Below, in pieces: positions 33,255-46,560 of a DNA stretch of 64,000 nucleotides. The DNA is taken from assembly GCA_024364735.1 (NCBI GenBank), contig JAGFNQ010000199.1, positions 88,127 to 152,126 on the forward strand. Direction: 5' to 3'. Under the pieces are notes generated by a model. It was not told the origin of the DNA and searched no databases. It worked only from the letters and a program-made list of their open reading frames with translations. Source of the DNA: Boesenbergia rotunda (Eukaryota; Streptophyta; Magnoliopsida; Zingiberales; Zingiberaceae). Made by a program: the position numbers and the translations under genes. Numbering within the stretch: the stretch's first letter is position 1; each line of letters opens with the position of its first letter.

Positions 33255-35423
33255 CATGTGATCATTTATTGAATGTCCGCAATACAATTCACAGTATGAG
33301 AGAATTTGTGATGGAATCATAACTAGTGATTATCTCTACATGTGCAATTGTGAAGTATTGAAAATATCCCTAGTCGATGAATTGATAAATACGGACGCTG
33401 TCAATTCTGTTGAGACTAGCATGAGTTATTCTCTAATCAGCTGATTTTCACTGGCTGGTGACATTGGGATGTCCGGAGATAAACATGGATGCTAGTTAAG
33501 GGAACTAGTTCATTGGAGTGACTGGCTGTAAAACTTCATATGGTAATCTACATATAGATATGTCAATGAAAGTTATTACTGCAGCTTAAGTGTGATGTTC
33601 CTTTGACTTGCGGTGTTTAAGTCATCTTGGTCATGGAGACTTATACTTTAACATCTTAAGCAAGCATCTCCAAGGAGGTGTGGACCCAGGATGGTTGGGT
33701 ATAAGCCGAAGTGTCCGAAGATGTTTGAACAGCCTACAAAGGATTCACCACTCCTTGCGAGTAGATGTATACCCAGGCCTATCGTCGGATTGTTACTCAA
33801 AGCCTCTGGCCAGAGCATGTCATGTTTAGAGTATGAGTCTTTTAAATACATGAGAGTAACTAGAAATCCAAAGGACGAGAGAACGTTACTTGGGCTAGGT
33901 GTGACGTAGTCAGCCTAGTGGGGACTGACACACACAGACCATGTCCTGAACCAAGTGGGTATAAGATGGTGAAGGGAATGAGGCATGATTCATTAGAGCT
34001 GCTGAAGGGTTTCAGAATTATTTCTGAGGTCAACCGTTGATCTTTCGATTAATTGGGGGTCATGATGTACTACTAGGTGCCACTCATGATCGTTCTATAA
34101 TTGGTTGATTATAGACGGCCAACATAAATCGAAAGCCTATTTAGTCACACACACTACGAGTAATCCGAGGGATTTAAAACGAGTTGAAAATTGGATTTTC
34201 CGATCAAGAGAAATAAGTCGAATCTGAATTTATCAGAGGTGCACGGGAAGCTTAAAATGACTAAGTCTTTTGAAGGCTTATTGGGCGAATTAAATGAGTT
34301 TAATTCGCGAGGGTTTGGCTTGATGTGGCCGGCCAAAGAGGGTATTGGTTTGGCCGGCCACTACAAGGAGAGAAAACTAATTTATTTGGTTTATTTTATA
34401 AAATAAATCAAGCGCGATTTGTTTTATAAAATTATAGATAAATAAATCTATATAAAGAAATTTATATAAAGAGATTTATATAAAGAAATTTATAGAAATT
34501 TATTCTTTTTATGGAAATTAAAATGAACCATGGATCGATTTATTTTAATTTTATAAAATCAATTATGAATTGATTTTTCCATGATAAGAAAAATTTATAA
34601 ATTTCTTGTAAATTTTATTCCATAATAAAAGGAGATATGTATTTGTTTTATTATAAAGTTAGTTATAATAAAACTTGGCTTAAACGGAATAATTCATAAG
34701 AAAATTTATAGGATAAATTTCTTATGAAAAATTCCGTTAAAGGGGAGACTTGGCAAGGGAGAGGTTACTTTATAAAGGAACCAAGGCTAGGCTTGAATTC
34801 CTCAATTGAGTTATTAAGAGATTTAGTAGCTCTCTCTCTCTCTCTTATTCTCTCCCTCTCCTTCTCTCCTCCTCCTAGGGCCGGCGCCCACTCATCACCC
34901 TAGGGCCGGCGTCCACTCCTCCTAGGGCCGGCGCACCTTCACCTCCTAGGGTTGGCGTGAGCTACCTCCACCAAGAAGGTGCCAAAGAAGAAGAAGAAGC
35001 GGGTCGCAACTCCTTCCTTCCCGGAATTTTGATTCCGTTACTTGCTGGTTAGTTTCCATCTTTCTCTCTTGATATTCTAGTTGTGCTTTTGGAGAATCTA
35101 GTAGTTCTCGTCGGCACAAAACTCGTGGCTTTGCGAAGTCATCCCGAAGAGAACTCGGCGTGGACGCGAATAGAGGCGGAGCTTCCAAGGGACGCTGCGG
35201 TTGGATCTTGTCCCTTTCTTTGAGTTACGCAAGGTACAAAGTAATTAGTTTACTTTTCTGCAAAATTTTAATTTATGATCATGTCCACACATCATAAGGT
35301 CGCATGCTAGATATGTGGTTAAAAATAATTTGAGAAATTATTTAATGCTAATTCTTCCGCTGCACGTAAATATTTTAAAATTTACGAACCCGTATCCTTG
35401 TCAGCATGTACCCGGTCCCAACA
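33255..35423 (+). repeat. Family-C LTR C2 (plus strand, start truncated)
   Basis: It matches the complement of 24645-26876 from about 150 bp inside the LTR to its exact end GGTCCCAACA. No PBS follows; B-family LTR sequence follows instead. It is therefore a broken or solo LTR that probably inserted into the 3' LTR of B2. It is more diverged from C than the C LTRs are from each other, and has a CT microsatellite near 34830. Confidence 0.88.
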
Positions 35424-35513
35424 AATATAACATGCAAACAGTGATCATGTGATTCTCATTTCAAAAAGCAGATGTCTATACAGAAAGCAAGGCTTTTAGT
35501 ATACATCCTAACA
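35424..35513 (-). repeat. Fragment of the 3' LTR of Copia element B2
   Basis: On the minus strand it starts TGTTAGGATGTATACTAAAAG next to a polypurine tract (AAGTGGAAGAT, 35514-35524) and matches the first 90 bp of B-family LTRs. The rest is cut off by C2. Confidence 0.82.
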
Positions 35514-38500
35514 ATCTTCCACTTATACTCAAAGACTCTGCTGTTCTCATAACGCCATACATCTGACTCCCATATCCTCCACATGCCTATCAAAATCTCT
35601 CGATGGAAGGGCCTTAGTGAAAGGATTTGCCAGGTTATCCTCTGATGCAAACTTGGCGACATCAACTTCTCCTCGCTTTACGATCTCTCGTATCAGGTGG
35701 TACTTGCGCTCTATGTGTTTACTCGCCTTATGGGCTGTGGTTCCTTTGAGTTTGCAACTGCACCACTGTTATCACAATAAATTGTGATAGCTCTGGGCAA
35801 ACCAGGAATCACATCCAAGTGCATCATGAAGTTCCTGAGCCATACAGCTTCCTTGGCTGCCTCAGAGGCTGCCACATACTCAGCTTCCATGGTGGAGTCT
35901 GCCACGCATTACTGCTTGACACTCATCCATGCTATGACTCCACCTCCTAAAATAAACACATACCCTGAGGTAGACTTACTTTTGTCCATATCTGATTGGA
36001 AGTCTGAATCCGTATAACCCACAGGGAGTAATTGGTCTGCCTGGTAAACCATCATATAATCCCTAGTCCTTCTCAGCTACTTTAATATATGCTTTAGGTT
36101 ACTCTGATATCTGCTAAGCATGCCCACGCAAAGCAGATATCCAGTCTCGTACACAGCATAACATACATGAGACTTCCTACGGCCGAAGCATAAGGAACCG
36201 CCTTCATCTCCTCTATCTCCTTTGATATTTTAGGACACATCTCCTTAGATAGAGGAACTCCATGCCTGAAAGGTAGAAAACCTTTCTTGGAGTTTTCTAT
36301 GCTAAAACGAGCTAGGACAGTGTCTATGTACGAAGCTTGAGATAAGCATAACATCCTTTTCTGGCGATCCCTTATAACCGTGATCCCAAGGATGTACCTT
36401 GCTTCTCCCAAGTCCTTCATATCAAACTGTTTGGACAATCATACCCTTACGTATGATAATACTTTAATATTGTCGCCAATGAGCAAAATATCATCTATGT
36501 ATAATACAAGAAATACCACTACATTTCCGTCACATCTCTTATATACACAAGACTCATCTGGACTTTGAATAAATCCATATGACTGGATTACCTCATCAAT
36601 GTGGATGTTCCAAGATCGTGAAGCTTGCTTCAATCCATAAATGAACCGATTAAGCTTACACACAAGATGCTCTTTGTCCTTCGCAATGAATCCCTCAGGT
36701 TACTTCATATAGATGGTCTCCTCAAGACTTCCGTTAAGGAAAGCTGTCTTGATGTCCATCTGCCATACCTCATAATTCATATGAGTGACAATAGATAAGA
36801 GAATCCGGATAGACTTTAGCATGACTACCGGCGAAAAGGTCTCCTCATAATCGATACCCTCTTTCTGAGTATACCTTTTTGCAACAAGCCTAGTTTTGAA
36901 GGTCTCAACCTTTCCGTCTGATCCTCTCTTTCTCATGTAGATCCACTTGTATCCAATGACTTTTACACCATTGGATGGTTCTACTAGCTCCCAGACGTGA
37001 TTAGAATCCATAGATTCTATCTCAGAATTCATCGCCCTTTGCCAAGAAACCGCATCTTTATCTTGGAGTGCATCGTCATAGGTCCAGGGATCCGGTTCAT
37101 GTTCGCCAGGGACCAAGTCTAAAGACTCTCCCAAGAATATGAATCTTTCAGGTTGTCTAACAACCCTCCCACTATGACGAGGTACCACCTGTGTATCTTC
37201 TATGACACGCGGTGCAGTGACTTATGGCATGTCCTCTTGTACCGTTGGTACTAAGGTTGGAACGTCCCCTCTTAATTCCTCAAGAATAATTCTACTCACG
37301 GGCTTGTGATTCATCACAGTCTTCCTCTAAGAATCGGGCATTCGTGCTAACGATCACCCTCTGATCCTTAGAACTATAGAATAAACCACCCTTCGTCCCT
37401 CTAGGATAGCCTACGAACAAGCGTACTTCTGTACGAGATTCCAATATATCAGTATCTCCCTTCAGCACATGTGCTGGACTACCCTAAATTCGAATATGTC
37501 TTAGACTAGGCTTTCGCCCAGTCCACAATTCTGTGGGAGTAGAGGGTACTGACTTAGATGGTACCAAGTTCTGTATGTACGCTGTCGTTTCCAGAGCATA
37601 TCCCCAGAACGAATCCAGCAACTCGGAGTAACTCATCATTGATCTAACCATCTCCATAAGAGTCTTATTCCTTCGCTCTGCTACACCGTTCTGTTGGGGC
37701 ATACCAGGTGCAGACAATTGGGATTGAATCCCAGCCTCTGACAAGTCCTAAACTCTCCCAAGAGGTACTCACCACCTCGATCAGATCGTAGTGTCTTGAT
37801 AATTTACCTTGATGTTTCTCCACATCAGCTTTGAATTCTTTGAACTTATCAAAGCATTCAGACTTGCGGTGCATCAAGTAAATGTACCCATACCTTGAAT
37901 AATCATCTATAAAGGAGATGAAGTATTCAAAGCCACCTCTAGCCTGGATAGACATAGGACCACACAAATCAGAATGAACCAACTCTAACACATCTTTGGC
38001 CCTATACCCCTTGGCCTTGAAAGGCCTCTTGGTCATCTTACCTTCCAAGCAAGATTCACAGGTTGGGAAGTCTTCCACCACCAATGAACCCAAGGGTCCA
38101 TCGGCTACCAACCTTTGAATCTTACTAAGGTTAATATGACCAAGTCTTAGATGCCAAAGATATGTTTGGTTCATCTTTGAAGGTTCTTTTCTCTTATTTT
38201 GGTTAGCTGATGAGTTATTTACTTCTATTTGCATCGTGGGAGATTTTGGTTCTAAAGTGTACAAATTGCCAACCAATTTACTTAAACAGATAATCTCTTT
38301 ATTCCTTTTTATAACAACATGGTCATTAAAAGAAATAAAATACCCATCCTTTATTATTTTAGAAACTGAAACAAGGTTCTTTCTAAAACTAGATACATAA
38401 AGGCAATTTTTCAAAACTAAAACTTTATTCCTATCAAACGATAAATAAACGTCTCCCACTATAATAGCCGCCACCTCCATACATTGCCCATGTAGACGAT

Positions 38501-38600
38501 AATCTCTCCCTCAGCTAGTCGTTGGGATTCCCGGAACCCCTGCAAAGAATTACAGACATGATCAGTGGCTCCCGTATCTACACACCAGGTACCGGTAGAT
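35514..38600 (-). pseudogene. pol: Copia pol of element B2
   Basis: Domains upstream from the right end are protease (WCVDTGAT near 38560-38590), GAG-pre-integrase (YLWHLRLGHINLSK), integrase (ESCLEGKMTKRPF, VHSDLCGPMS, FISFIDDYSRYG, then QQNGVAERRNK), RT (GYKWIYMRKRG, MDIKTAFLNGSLEE, YIDDILLIG, LGEARYILGI) and RNase H (MADSTMEAEYVAASEAAKEA, YCDNSGAVANSKEP). Open blocks are 37665-38480, 37484-37744, 36700-37188, 36439-36663, 36094-36438 and 35711-35905, separated by stops and small indels. Unlike B3, it keeps the sequence between integrase and RT. Confidence 0.9.
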
Positions 38601-39397
38601 ACACCGCTAAACATGTTTCAACGACAAAAGAAAAAGATATACCTTGATTATTCTTCTAACGGAGGGGATAGTCCGCCTTCCAATGTCCTATCTGCTTGCA
38701 CATGAAGCACTTGCCTTTCGGCTTCTTTACGCCATCCTGAGGTCCCTGTAATCCAGTCACTTTCATTGCTCCAGCTTGTTTCTTCTTCTTGCCTTTCGGT
38801 TTAGAAGTAGAAACCTTCTGAGCAACGAAAGCATGTGCACTCTAAGGAGAAAAACCCTTCTGCCGCCTGAAGTTTTGTCAGAAGTTTCGCGAACAAATAT
38901 GTACATTTGTTCATATTGTAGCTTAGACGAAACTGCTCAAAACTCTTTAGTAGAGATTGGAGAATGATATCGACCTGGGTTTCCCCATCGATCTCTGCTC
39001 CAAGGATTTCCATCTCATTTAACCGAGCCATCATTTTAAGAACATGTTCCCTCACAGGCATACTCTCAATCATGGTGGTCGTCATCAAGCTCCTCATGGC
39101 CTCTTGCCTAGCAGCCCGATTATGATGTCCGAAGAGTTTTTTGAGATTGAACATTATATCACATGTAGTGGAAGAAACCTGATGTTGATGCTGCTACATC
39201 TCGTCTGCTTTAATCCACTTCCTATAACGTTCCTTCTCCTCTTCATCATAATTCTTGCTAGGCTTTTCAGGACAGAACTCGAAAAGTACACATTTGGATT
39301 CCTCGGCAGTTATGACAATGTCTAGGTTCGATTCTCAATCAGTATAGTCAGAGATAACAAGTTCGTTTTCTTTACAAACAAGTGAGTTGAAAGCCAT
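38601..39397 (-). pseudogene. gag: gag of Copia element B2
   Basis: The start ATG (complement of 39395-39397) opens MAFNSLV-like sequence. The core reads RQEAMRSLMTTTMIE, VREHVLKMMARLNEMEILGA and VDIILQSLLKSFEQF, close to B3 gag. The zinc knuckle KCFMCKQIGHWKADY has lost its last Cys (Tyr in its place; B3 keeps Cys). A shift near the 3' end breaks the frame. Confidence 0.85.
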
Positions 39398-39947
39398 TTT
39401 GAAAATTTCCTGAGAATCACAACGATCACAAACTTTAGATTTCAAAAAATATTGATTCCTCAAACAATACATTTTAAAATCAACCAACACCTCAAAACAC
39501 CGAGAATTTCGCATGCCACGATAATGTGGACATATACGAATTCTACATTTGTAAAAGAAGGTTTTACCCATTAATTTTATTATCTTGTCAACCTAACTTT
39601 TTGACAAATAAAATTAATAGTTGGTTCCTCTTCGGCCCTACAAATAATAGCAGTGACTCCGATAGGAAGGATACTATTATTTGCATCTAAGTGTTTACCA
39701 TTACACGATACTAAGGAAATTATCTCGGATTATGTGTCGTCCGATGGGAAAATCACACGCTCCTAAATAACTTCCTATAATCATGTCTGACCCAGTGATC
39801 CGCAGAACAAGCTCATTTGATTGGGAGGAAGGCACTCAGAGCAGACGTGCAAGCTTGTTCGCATCACTTGTCAAATTAGTAATGGAGGTCATGGGACCCT
39901 TAGGGTCCCTCTCCCACTTAGTTATTTATAATTGAGGAATTTTCATA
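39398..39947 (-). other. Truncated leader of B2
   Basis: It matches the B3 leader (about 49380-49896) in reverse, including CATGGGACCCTTAGGGTCCC near 39890-39910. It stops around 39930, some 500 bp short of where a PBS would be, and a plus-strand LTR begins at 39948. Confidence 0.7.
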
Positions 39948-41797
39948 TGATAGATGTGTATACTAAAAGACTTGCTCTTTTTATATATAAGATCATTTAT
40001 ATTTTGAAAAGAGAATCACAATAACACTAGATGTGTATTTATATTAGTATATGCATAAAAGTCCTTTACTTTGCATTGTAGATAACATGGTGTGTGGTGA
40101 CACACGAAAGATCATGTTATCAGTCCCTTGCCTAGTATAAGCAGAGGCTCACAGCCGAGATGGAATTGGACAAACCATCGGGATGGTTGTAGTGTAATTA
40201 GGTGTGGTTTATCTTGACCATAAAATTACACTAGTGTGCTTTGTGTGCATTGAGCAAGAGCAAAACCAGAGGTTATCCGATTTGTACTAACTTGATAATT
40301 GGATTAGACCTCGGATTTATTATGGAGTACAATACCTAAATTCCGATATAATAACGGGCATGTATAGTTAATAATTATTTCTTTGATTTACCAATGGGCG
40401 AGATTTATTCTGCTAAATCGATAGGCCCGGTAAGTTGGGAAATAATATTAATTATATGGTGTGCCATTGATTATTGACGGAATCCGTGTCCTGGTGAGTC
40501 GGGATGATGATGCCCCCTTGATGAGCTTAAAAGGTTCATCATGTTAAACCCTGCAGGTGGATTTGATCCGACATGATGATAAAGTTGAGTGGTACTAGTT
40601 AAGGAGTCAAAAGTTGATTAATTAAAATTATCAGTAATTTAAATTAATCGACGGACATTGGATATCTTAAACACGGGGGGGGGGGGGGATGGATGACTCG
40701 TAATAGGTGGAGCCCATATGAAAATATGGGGGTTGGTGAGGAAGTTCAATGGAGATCCTTTAGTGGAATAGATCTTCATTAATGGATTGGTTTTAGATCC
40801 ATTAGTGGGACAAGATCCAACTCCTCCTCTTGGTCCCTACCTTAGCCCTATATAAACCCCATGAGATCATGAAACCAAGGCTTGATCATCCAATTAATCA
40901 ACCCAAGGCCTCTCTCCTCTCCTCTCCCTCTCCTTCTCTCTCCTAGGGCTCTCAACCGGCGCAAGACAAGAGGAGAAGCCTCTCCTCTTTTCTTCCTCCT
41001 TCCTCCATCTCTTGGCTGAAGCTAGCATAGACAAGGAGGAGTACTCCTCTTCCTTTTGTGGTGCTCGGCGGCAAGAGGGATGTGGCCGGTGGGAGGCAGC
41101 GCAAGGAGGATTTGCGGCGGCGCCGTAAGTTTGGAGAAAGAGAGGTTTTCGGACAGGCTTGGGTTGGAGAGAAGCTTGATTCTCTCCTTCATCCTCTTCA
41201 TTACCTTCCTCCCTTGGACTTCCTTGTGGCCGGCGTGAGGTTGGTGACTCTCGATGGCCGACGACGCAAGGCACAAGGGAAGGAGGCCGGTGGTTCCAAA
41301 CCCTAGGGTTAGGGTTTGGCTTGGAGTGAAGAGGTGGTTCTTTGGAGAGCCTCGGTGATCTTGGTTCTTGGTAGCTCGTTGCCCACACGACGTCCGGGAG
41401 GGGAGGGACATAAGGTAGAAGGTTACGATGTAAAGAGAGGTATATTTCTCTCTCGGCTCTTTTATTTAGTCTTGTCATTTCATGTGAAGAGTTAATTAAT
41501 TATTGTGTTTGATTAATTGTTAATTAATGTTCAATAATTAATTAATTGGACCCCGATAATAAACACAAAAACCGGTGATCCACTCGTCGTCTCTTCCACG
41601 GTCGTTTGGTTAGGAGAATTACAAGGCCCGATCTTTGTGATTAGCCAAGTTGTAATTCGTACCGAACGATACGATGACAAGATGGTCGTTGGGAGACGGG
41701 TCTCCATTCGGATTAATTTTTTAATCCGTAGACATGGAGAGGTCTCTCAAGAATGGCCAAGTATTCGCTTAGGAAACCCGCCAAGCCATACCCATCA
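39948..41797 (+). repeat. B-family LTR (+), left arm of an inverted LTR pair
   Basis: It is 1,850 bp, starts TGATAGATGTGTATACT and ends ATCA before the PBS. TATATAAA at 40849-40856 is the core promoter. It holds a 14-G run at 40675-40688 where related copies have about 5 G. Frames such as 40894-41478 are antisense to the transcribed LTR leader and are not genes. Confidence 0.9.
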
Positions 41798-41799
41798 AT

Positions 41800-41811
41800 T
41801 GGTATCAGAGC
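41800..41811 (+). other. Primer-binding site (tRNA-iMet)
   Basis: TGGTATCAGAGC follows the LTR end after two bases. About 120 bp of B-family leader (41812-41933) follows and is then cut off by the opposing LTR. Confidence 0.92.
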
Positions 41812-41938
41812 TGAGATTTTCGGTTTTGTGTGTTTAGGATTGGTTAATTTTTGCACTTTTTCATATATTTTATTTTACTGGATGATATGTGAATGTGCGT
41901 AAGCTAACTTTGTGTTGCAAGCACTAGATTCCACCAAT

Positions 41939-43760
41939 TGATGGTTGCGGGTTTCCTAGGCGGATACCGGGTCGCTCATGGGAAACCTCTCCATGCCCAC
42001 GGATTAAAAATTTTAATCTGAATGGAGATCTATCTCCCAAACGACCGTCTCATCGTCGTGCTAACCGATTCGAGTGATCGCTTGAACAACCAAGTTGTTC
42101 TAGTGATCAATCTCGTCCAACCGATTAACCGCGGAATAGACGACGAGCGGATCACCGATTTTTATGTTTATCATCGGGGTCCAAGATAATTAATTATCAT
42201 AATTAATTAATAAATAATTAACATGCAATGATAACTAATTAACCTCATGAAATAATAGAAATCAAAGGAACTAAAGGAGAAGTTATACCTTCCCTTTTAC
42301 CTCGCGATCTTCTATTGTATGACCCTCCCCTCTTAGATGTCGTGTGGGCGACGATCTACCAAGAACTGAAGTCACCAAAGCCTTCCAACCACTCCCTTCT
42401 TCTTGCGCCAACCAAACCCTAACCCTAGGGTTGCCGCCGGCCACTCCAAGGAAGAAGATGGTGAAGGAGAAGAAGAGAAGAGCTCTTCTCCCTCACAACA
42501 ACCCTAACCAACCTCCCCTTCATCTTCCTATCTCGCGGCACCAAGCACACAAGGAAGAAGACAACTCCACCACCCTCTCTACTTGCGGCGACAAACACCA
42601 CAAGAAGAAGGCTCCCACCGCCCGCCGGCCACCCTTCTTCACCCTTGCTTTCGCATGCCACAAAGGAGGAGAACACTCCTCCTTGTCTAGTGAACGCCGG
42701 CAATAAAGAAGAATGGGAAAGGAGAAGAGAAGAGGAAGAAAACCCAAAAGCTTTTCTCCTCTTCCACCCGCCAGCGTGACCTTGGAGAGAGAAGGGAAAG
42801 AGAGAGGAGGAGAGGAGAGACTTAGGGTTGGATGATGAATTGGATGCCTTGGTTTCATGACTCTATGGGGTATTTATAGGGCTACAATAAGGATCATGAA
42901 GAGGAGTTGGGTCTTACCTACCTAATGGATCAAGGCCCGATCCATTAATGAAGATCCATTCCACTAAAGGATCCTCATTGAGCTACCTCACCAATCCCTA
43001 TATTTAAATATAACCTCCACCTATTATGAGTACAAGTATCTCCCCGTATTTAAGATATCGTATGTCCGTTGGTTAATTTAAATTACTGACAATTTTAATT
43101 AATCAACATCTAACTCCTTGATTAGTACCACTCATCCTTATCATCATGTTGGACCAAGTCCACCTGCAGGATTTAACATGATAAACTTTATGAGTTCATC
43201 AAGGGGACATCATCAACCTGACTCACCAGGACACGGTTTCCTTCTATAATCAATGACACACCATGTAAATAATATTATTTCCCAACTTACCAGGCCTATC
43301 GATTTAGAATAGACCTCACCCATTGGTAAATCAAAGAAATAACTATTAAGTACATATGCCAGTTATTATATCGGGATTAAGAGCATATACTCCATAATAA
43401 ACTGAAGTCTAATTCAATTATAAAGTTAGTATAAATTGAATCACCTCTATGTCGGTCCTGCTCAATACACACAAAGTGTACTAAGGTAATTTTATGGTCA
43501 AGACAAACTAACATCAAATTACACTACAACCATCCCGATGGTTTGTCCAAATCTATCTTGGTTGTGAGCCTCTACTTATACTCTACAAGGAACTGATAAC
43601 ATGATCTTCTGTGTGACACCACATACCATGTTATCTACAATGCAAAATATCAAACAAAATGCACATACTAATATAAACATGCAAACAGTGATCTTGTGAT
43701 TCTCATTTCAAAAAGCAGATGTCTATACAAAAAGCAAGACTTTTAGTATACATCCTAACA
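41939..43760 (-). repeat. B-family LTR (-), right arm of an inverted LTR pair
   Basis: It is 1,822 bp. On the minus strand it starts TGTTAGGATGTATACT at 43760 and ends CAACCATCA at 41939. TATAAATA on the minus strand at 42871-42878 is the core promoter. Beyond its end only ATTGG of a PBS remains before plus-strand leader sequence, so the junction lies inside the PBS. It could be the original 5' LTR of B2. Confidence 0.9.
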
Positions 43761-44664
43761 GTAACTTCTCTAGAGTGGAGTAGGTGAGGACGCGTTCCCC
43801 GGAAGAGGGAACAGTAGACTTCGGTCCGACCTAGGGTTTCTGTTGTAATCTAGAGTTAGGATTGGACAGCATTGACTGTCGTACATGTATTTATTTTATA
43901 TATTTATGTTTGGACTTATCCTGTGTTGCAGCTAAGGAACTTGAAGACTGGCCACATCTCAGGGGCCCTAGAGGACTCAGGCGCCCGAGAACACAAGTGC
44001 CCGAGAGGTCTCGGGTGCCCAGCAACATAGGAGCCTCAGAGGTCTCGAGCGCCCGGGTCTCGTGCGACCCAATGCTTGTGACTCAGCCTGGGCATGGTTG
44101 AGTTGGTGCATGTAGGTTGGAGTCTGCACATCAACAACATAGGTGCCCCAGAGCCCCTCAGGTGCTCGAGAATGATAAGGGTTGACCACGCAGCAAATTG
44201 GGACCTGGCTGGATCGCACCAATAAGGGTGCCCCTATAGGCACTTGGGCACCCATATGCCCTTTTATAATGGGTTTCGACCACAGACTCTGGACATCAAC
44301 TTTCTACATCATTTGTGCTAAGTGTCCTATGCCGAAACAGTCTAGAATTGACGAAACGCTGCTCCAACAACGAAGTGCTCCTCTTTACATTTCCATTAAA
44401 ATGTTGTCAATATTTATTCCTTTTTCTTGTACTTTACATCAGAATTTTTGTACTCATTTGCGCTATATAGAATTACCCAATGTAAATGGTTAAGGACCGT
44501 GGACCTTGGAGTAGGAGCCGTCACAAACTCCGAACCAAGTAAAAACAAACGTGTTATTGATTATTTTTGCACTTATCTTTTTCGCTGAATAAACTCTTAC
44601 TTAAATCCAATTTTTTCGAAATACGATATTCACCCCCCCCTATATCGCTCTCTACAATCCCACA
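43761..44664 (+). repeat. Truncated, diverged family-D LTR (D3)
   Basis: On the plus strand GGAGTAGGTGAGGACGCGTT, a GC-rich block with GGCGCCCGAG-like words, TTTTATAA (about 44264) and the end CGATATTCACCCCCCCC match the complements of D1 and D2. It starts just after the position of the hairpin array, so the whole array is absent. The copy is older than D1 and D2. Confidence 0.8.
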
Positions 44665-45360
44665 TTAAGGAGTTGGGAGAAAGGATGAGAGCTTGGATGG
44701 TATGATGAAGAAGAGAGGTGAGGGCAGAAGGGGGGTGGACTGCTTTGCATGGTCGTCCCCAGGGGAGGGGTCGGTCGTGCGTATGGGTGGTTGCATGTCC
44801 CGTACAGAACTACATAATCATGCCATATGCCTTGCACTACTTGGTGCATGGCAATGTAAAATTTGCACAGTTGTGTCGTGTGCCTTATGCTGCACAACAC
44901 ATGGTTGTGCCAAATGGCACGACCTGTGCTAATCCTTTTTTCGAATCCTTGGTTGCACGACCATGTAAAACTTTATGGCCCAGCCATGCAATCTTCAACG
45001 AGGGCACGCGCAGCCGTGTGATTCCACACTACTGACGCTGGGAACCCCACATGATCATGTGGATGTGCATGGCCAGGGCATGTTTAGGTCGCACAGTAGT
45101 GTGGAGTCACATGGTCGGGTCATGTCTCATGCTTCGACACTCATCCAACTCTGTTTTGCTTCCATTTTGCTCCAAATTACATTGTCAAAGAAAAACTGCC
45201 AAAAGCATATCTCCAAATAAGGGAATGTAATTATGTTGTAAACATGATTTGAAGGGCGCAACTACGTAGATAAGAATAGATAAAAGTAAGTGAATGAGTA
45301 TTAAAATAAGGATAAAACATATATAATCTATGCTCATCAAGTACCTCCATCTAAAAATAA
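44665..45360 (+). other. Unassigned region, perhaps LTR of element F
   Basis: There are repeated words such as GGTTGTGCCAAATGGCACGA, and related words recur near 46930-46980 on the other side of the F pol remnant. This suggests, but does not prove, LTR remnants. The short open frames do not resemble known proteins. Confidence 0.35.
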
Positions 45361-46560
45361 AATAATTATTATCACTAAATGGAGTTTTAGAAATAAATTA
45401 GATGATAAGGGAGAAATCATTAGAAACAAAGCCTGATTAGTTGCCAAGGGGTTTAGTCAAGTCAAATGACTTGATTACGATGAGACTTATGCCCTAGTTT
45501 CTAGACTTGAATCCATTAGAATGTTGCTAGCTTACGTAGCCCATAAAGGATTAATGAAAATGTCTATGTAGATCAACTACCTGGCTTTGAAGATTTAGAA
45601 AATCCTAGTTATGTATTCAAATTAAAAAAAGGCAGTAAATATTTTAAAACAAGTACCTAGAGCATGATATGAAGGATTATCTAGTTTTCTGAACTCAAAA
45701 GGGTTTTATAAAGGATAAATTGATCCTTTATAAAACAAACCAATGAAGGGAATTTTGTAAATCAAAATAAATACACAAAAGAATTAATTAAGAAATTTAG
45801 AATGAAAAATGCTAAAGACTTTAAACCCCCCATGGCAATCAACACAATGTTAGATAATGACTTAAGTGGTAAACCAGTAGATCTTATGTACTATAGGAGT
45901 GTAATAGGAAGTTTGTTATACTTAACTACTAGTAGACTCACTATTATTTGTTGTAAATATGTGTGTTAAATATCAAACTTGTGCTAAAAATCTCACTTAG
46001 CAAATGTTAAAAAAAATCTTTTGATATCTTAAGGGAACAATAAATATAGGAATGTGGTACTCTAGATCAACCAATTTTAATCTAGTTGGGTACTCAGATT
46101 TAGACTATGTTAGTTGTAAGTTTGATAGAAAAAGTACAAGTGGAGGATGTTAACTTTTAGGACCTTCACTAGTCAGCTAGTTTAGTATAAAGCAACATTG
46201 TGTTGCTTTATCTACTACAGAAGCTGAATATATAGCAATGCAATGAGTGAATGTGTTACACAATTATTGAGGATCTCACATACTTTAAAGGATTTCAAAC
46301 TAGATTACAAAAATGTTAAAATATTTATTGATAATAGAAGTTCAATAAATCTAACTAAAAACCTAGTACATCACTCTAGAACAAAACACATAGAAGTTAA
46401 ACATCATTTTGTTAGTGATAATGTTTCAAAAGAAAATATTAAACTTAACTTCACCAATCAAAACTAAATCCAGTTGATGTATTCACTAAACCATTACCAG
46501 AATTTGAATTTAGGTATCTAAAAAGATAACTAGGAATGTGTTTTATATAATTGATTTCTT
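45361..46560 (+). pseudogene. pol: Decayed SIRE-like pol (RT to RNase H) of element F
   Basis: Pieces corresponding to the A1 RT are readable in shifting frames: a WSFRNKLDDKGEIIRNKA-like block at 45380-45440, YDETYALVSRLESIRM at 45475-45525, YSDLDYVSCKFDRKSTSGG near 46090-46150, and the RNase H C-terminus at 46243-46467 (INLTKNLVHHSRTKHIEVKH). Many stops and deletions, including loss of the YVDD region, make this one of the oldest copies here. Confidence 0.82.

Noticed and set aside
40894..41478. 194-residue frame, and related frames at 41022-41411, 48025-48327 and 59328-59714
   Set aside because: All are antisense to the transcribed leader of B-family LTRs, are Arg/Pro/Ser-rich, and vary between copies.
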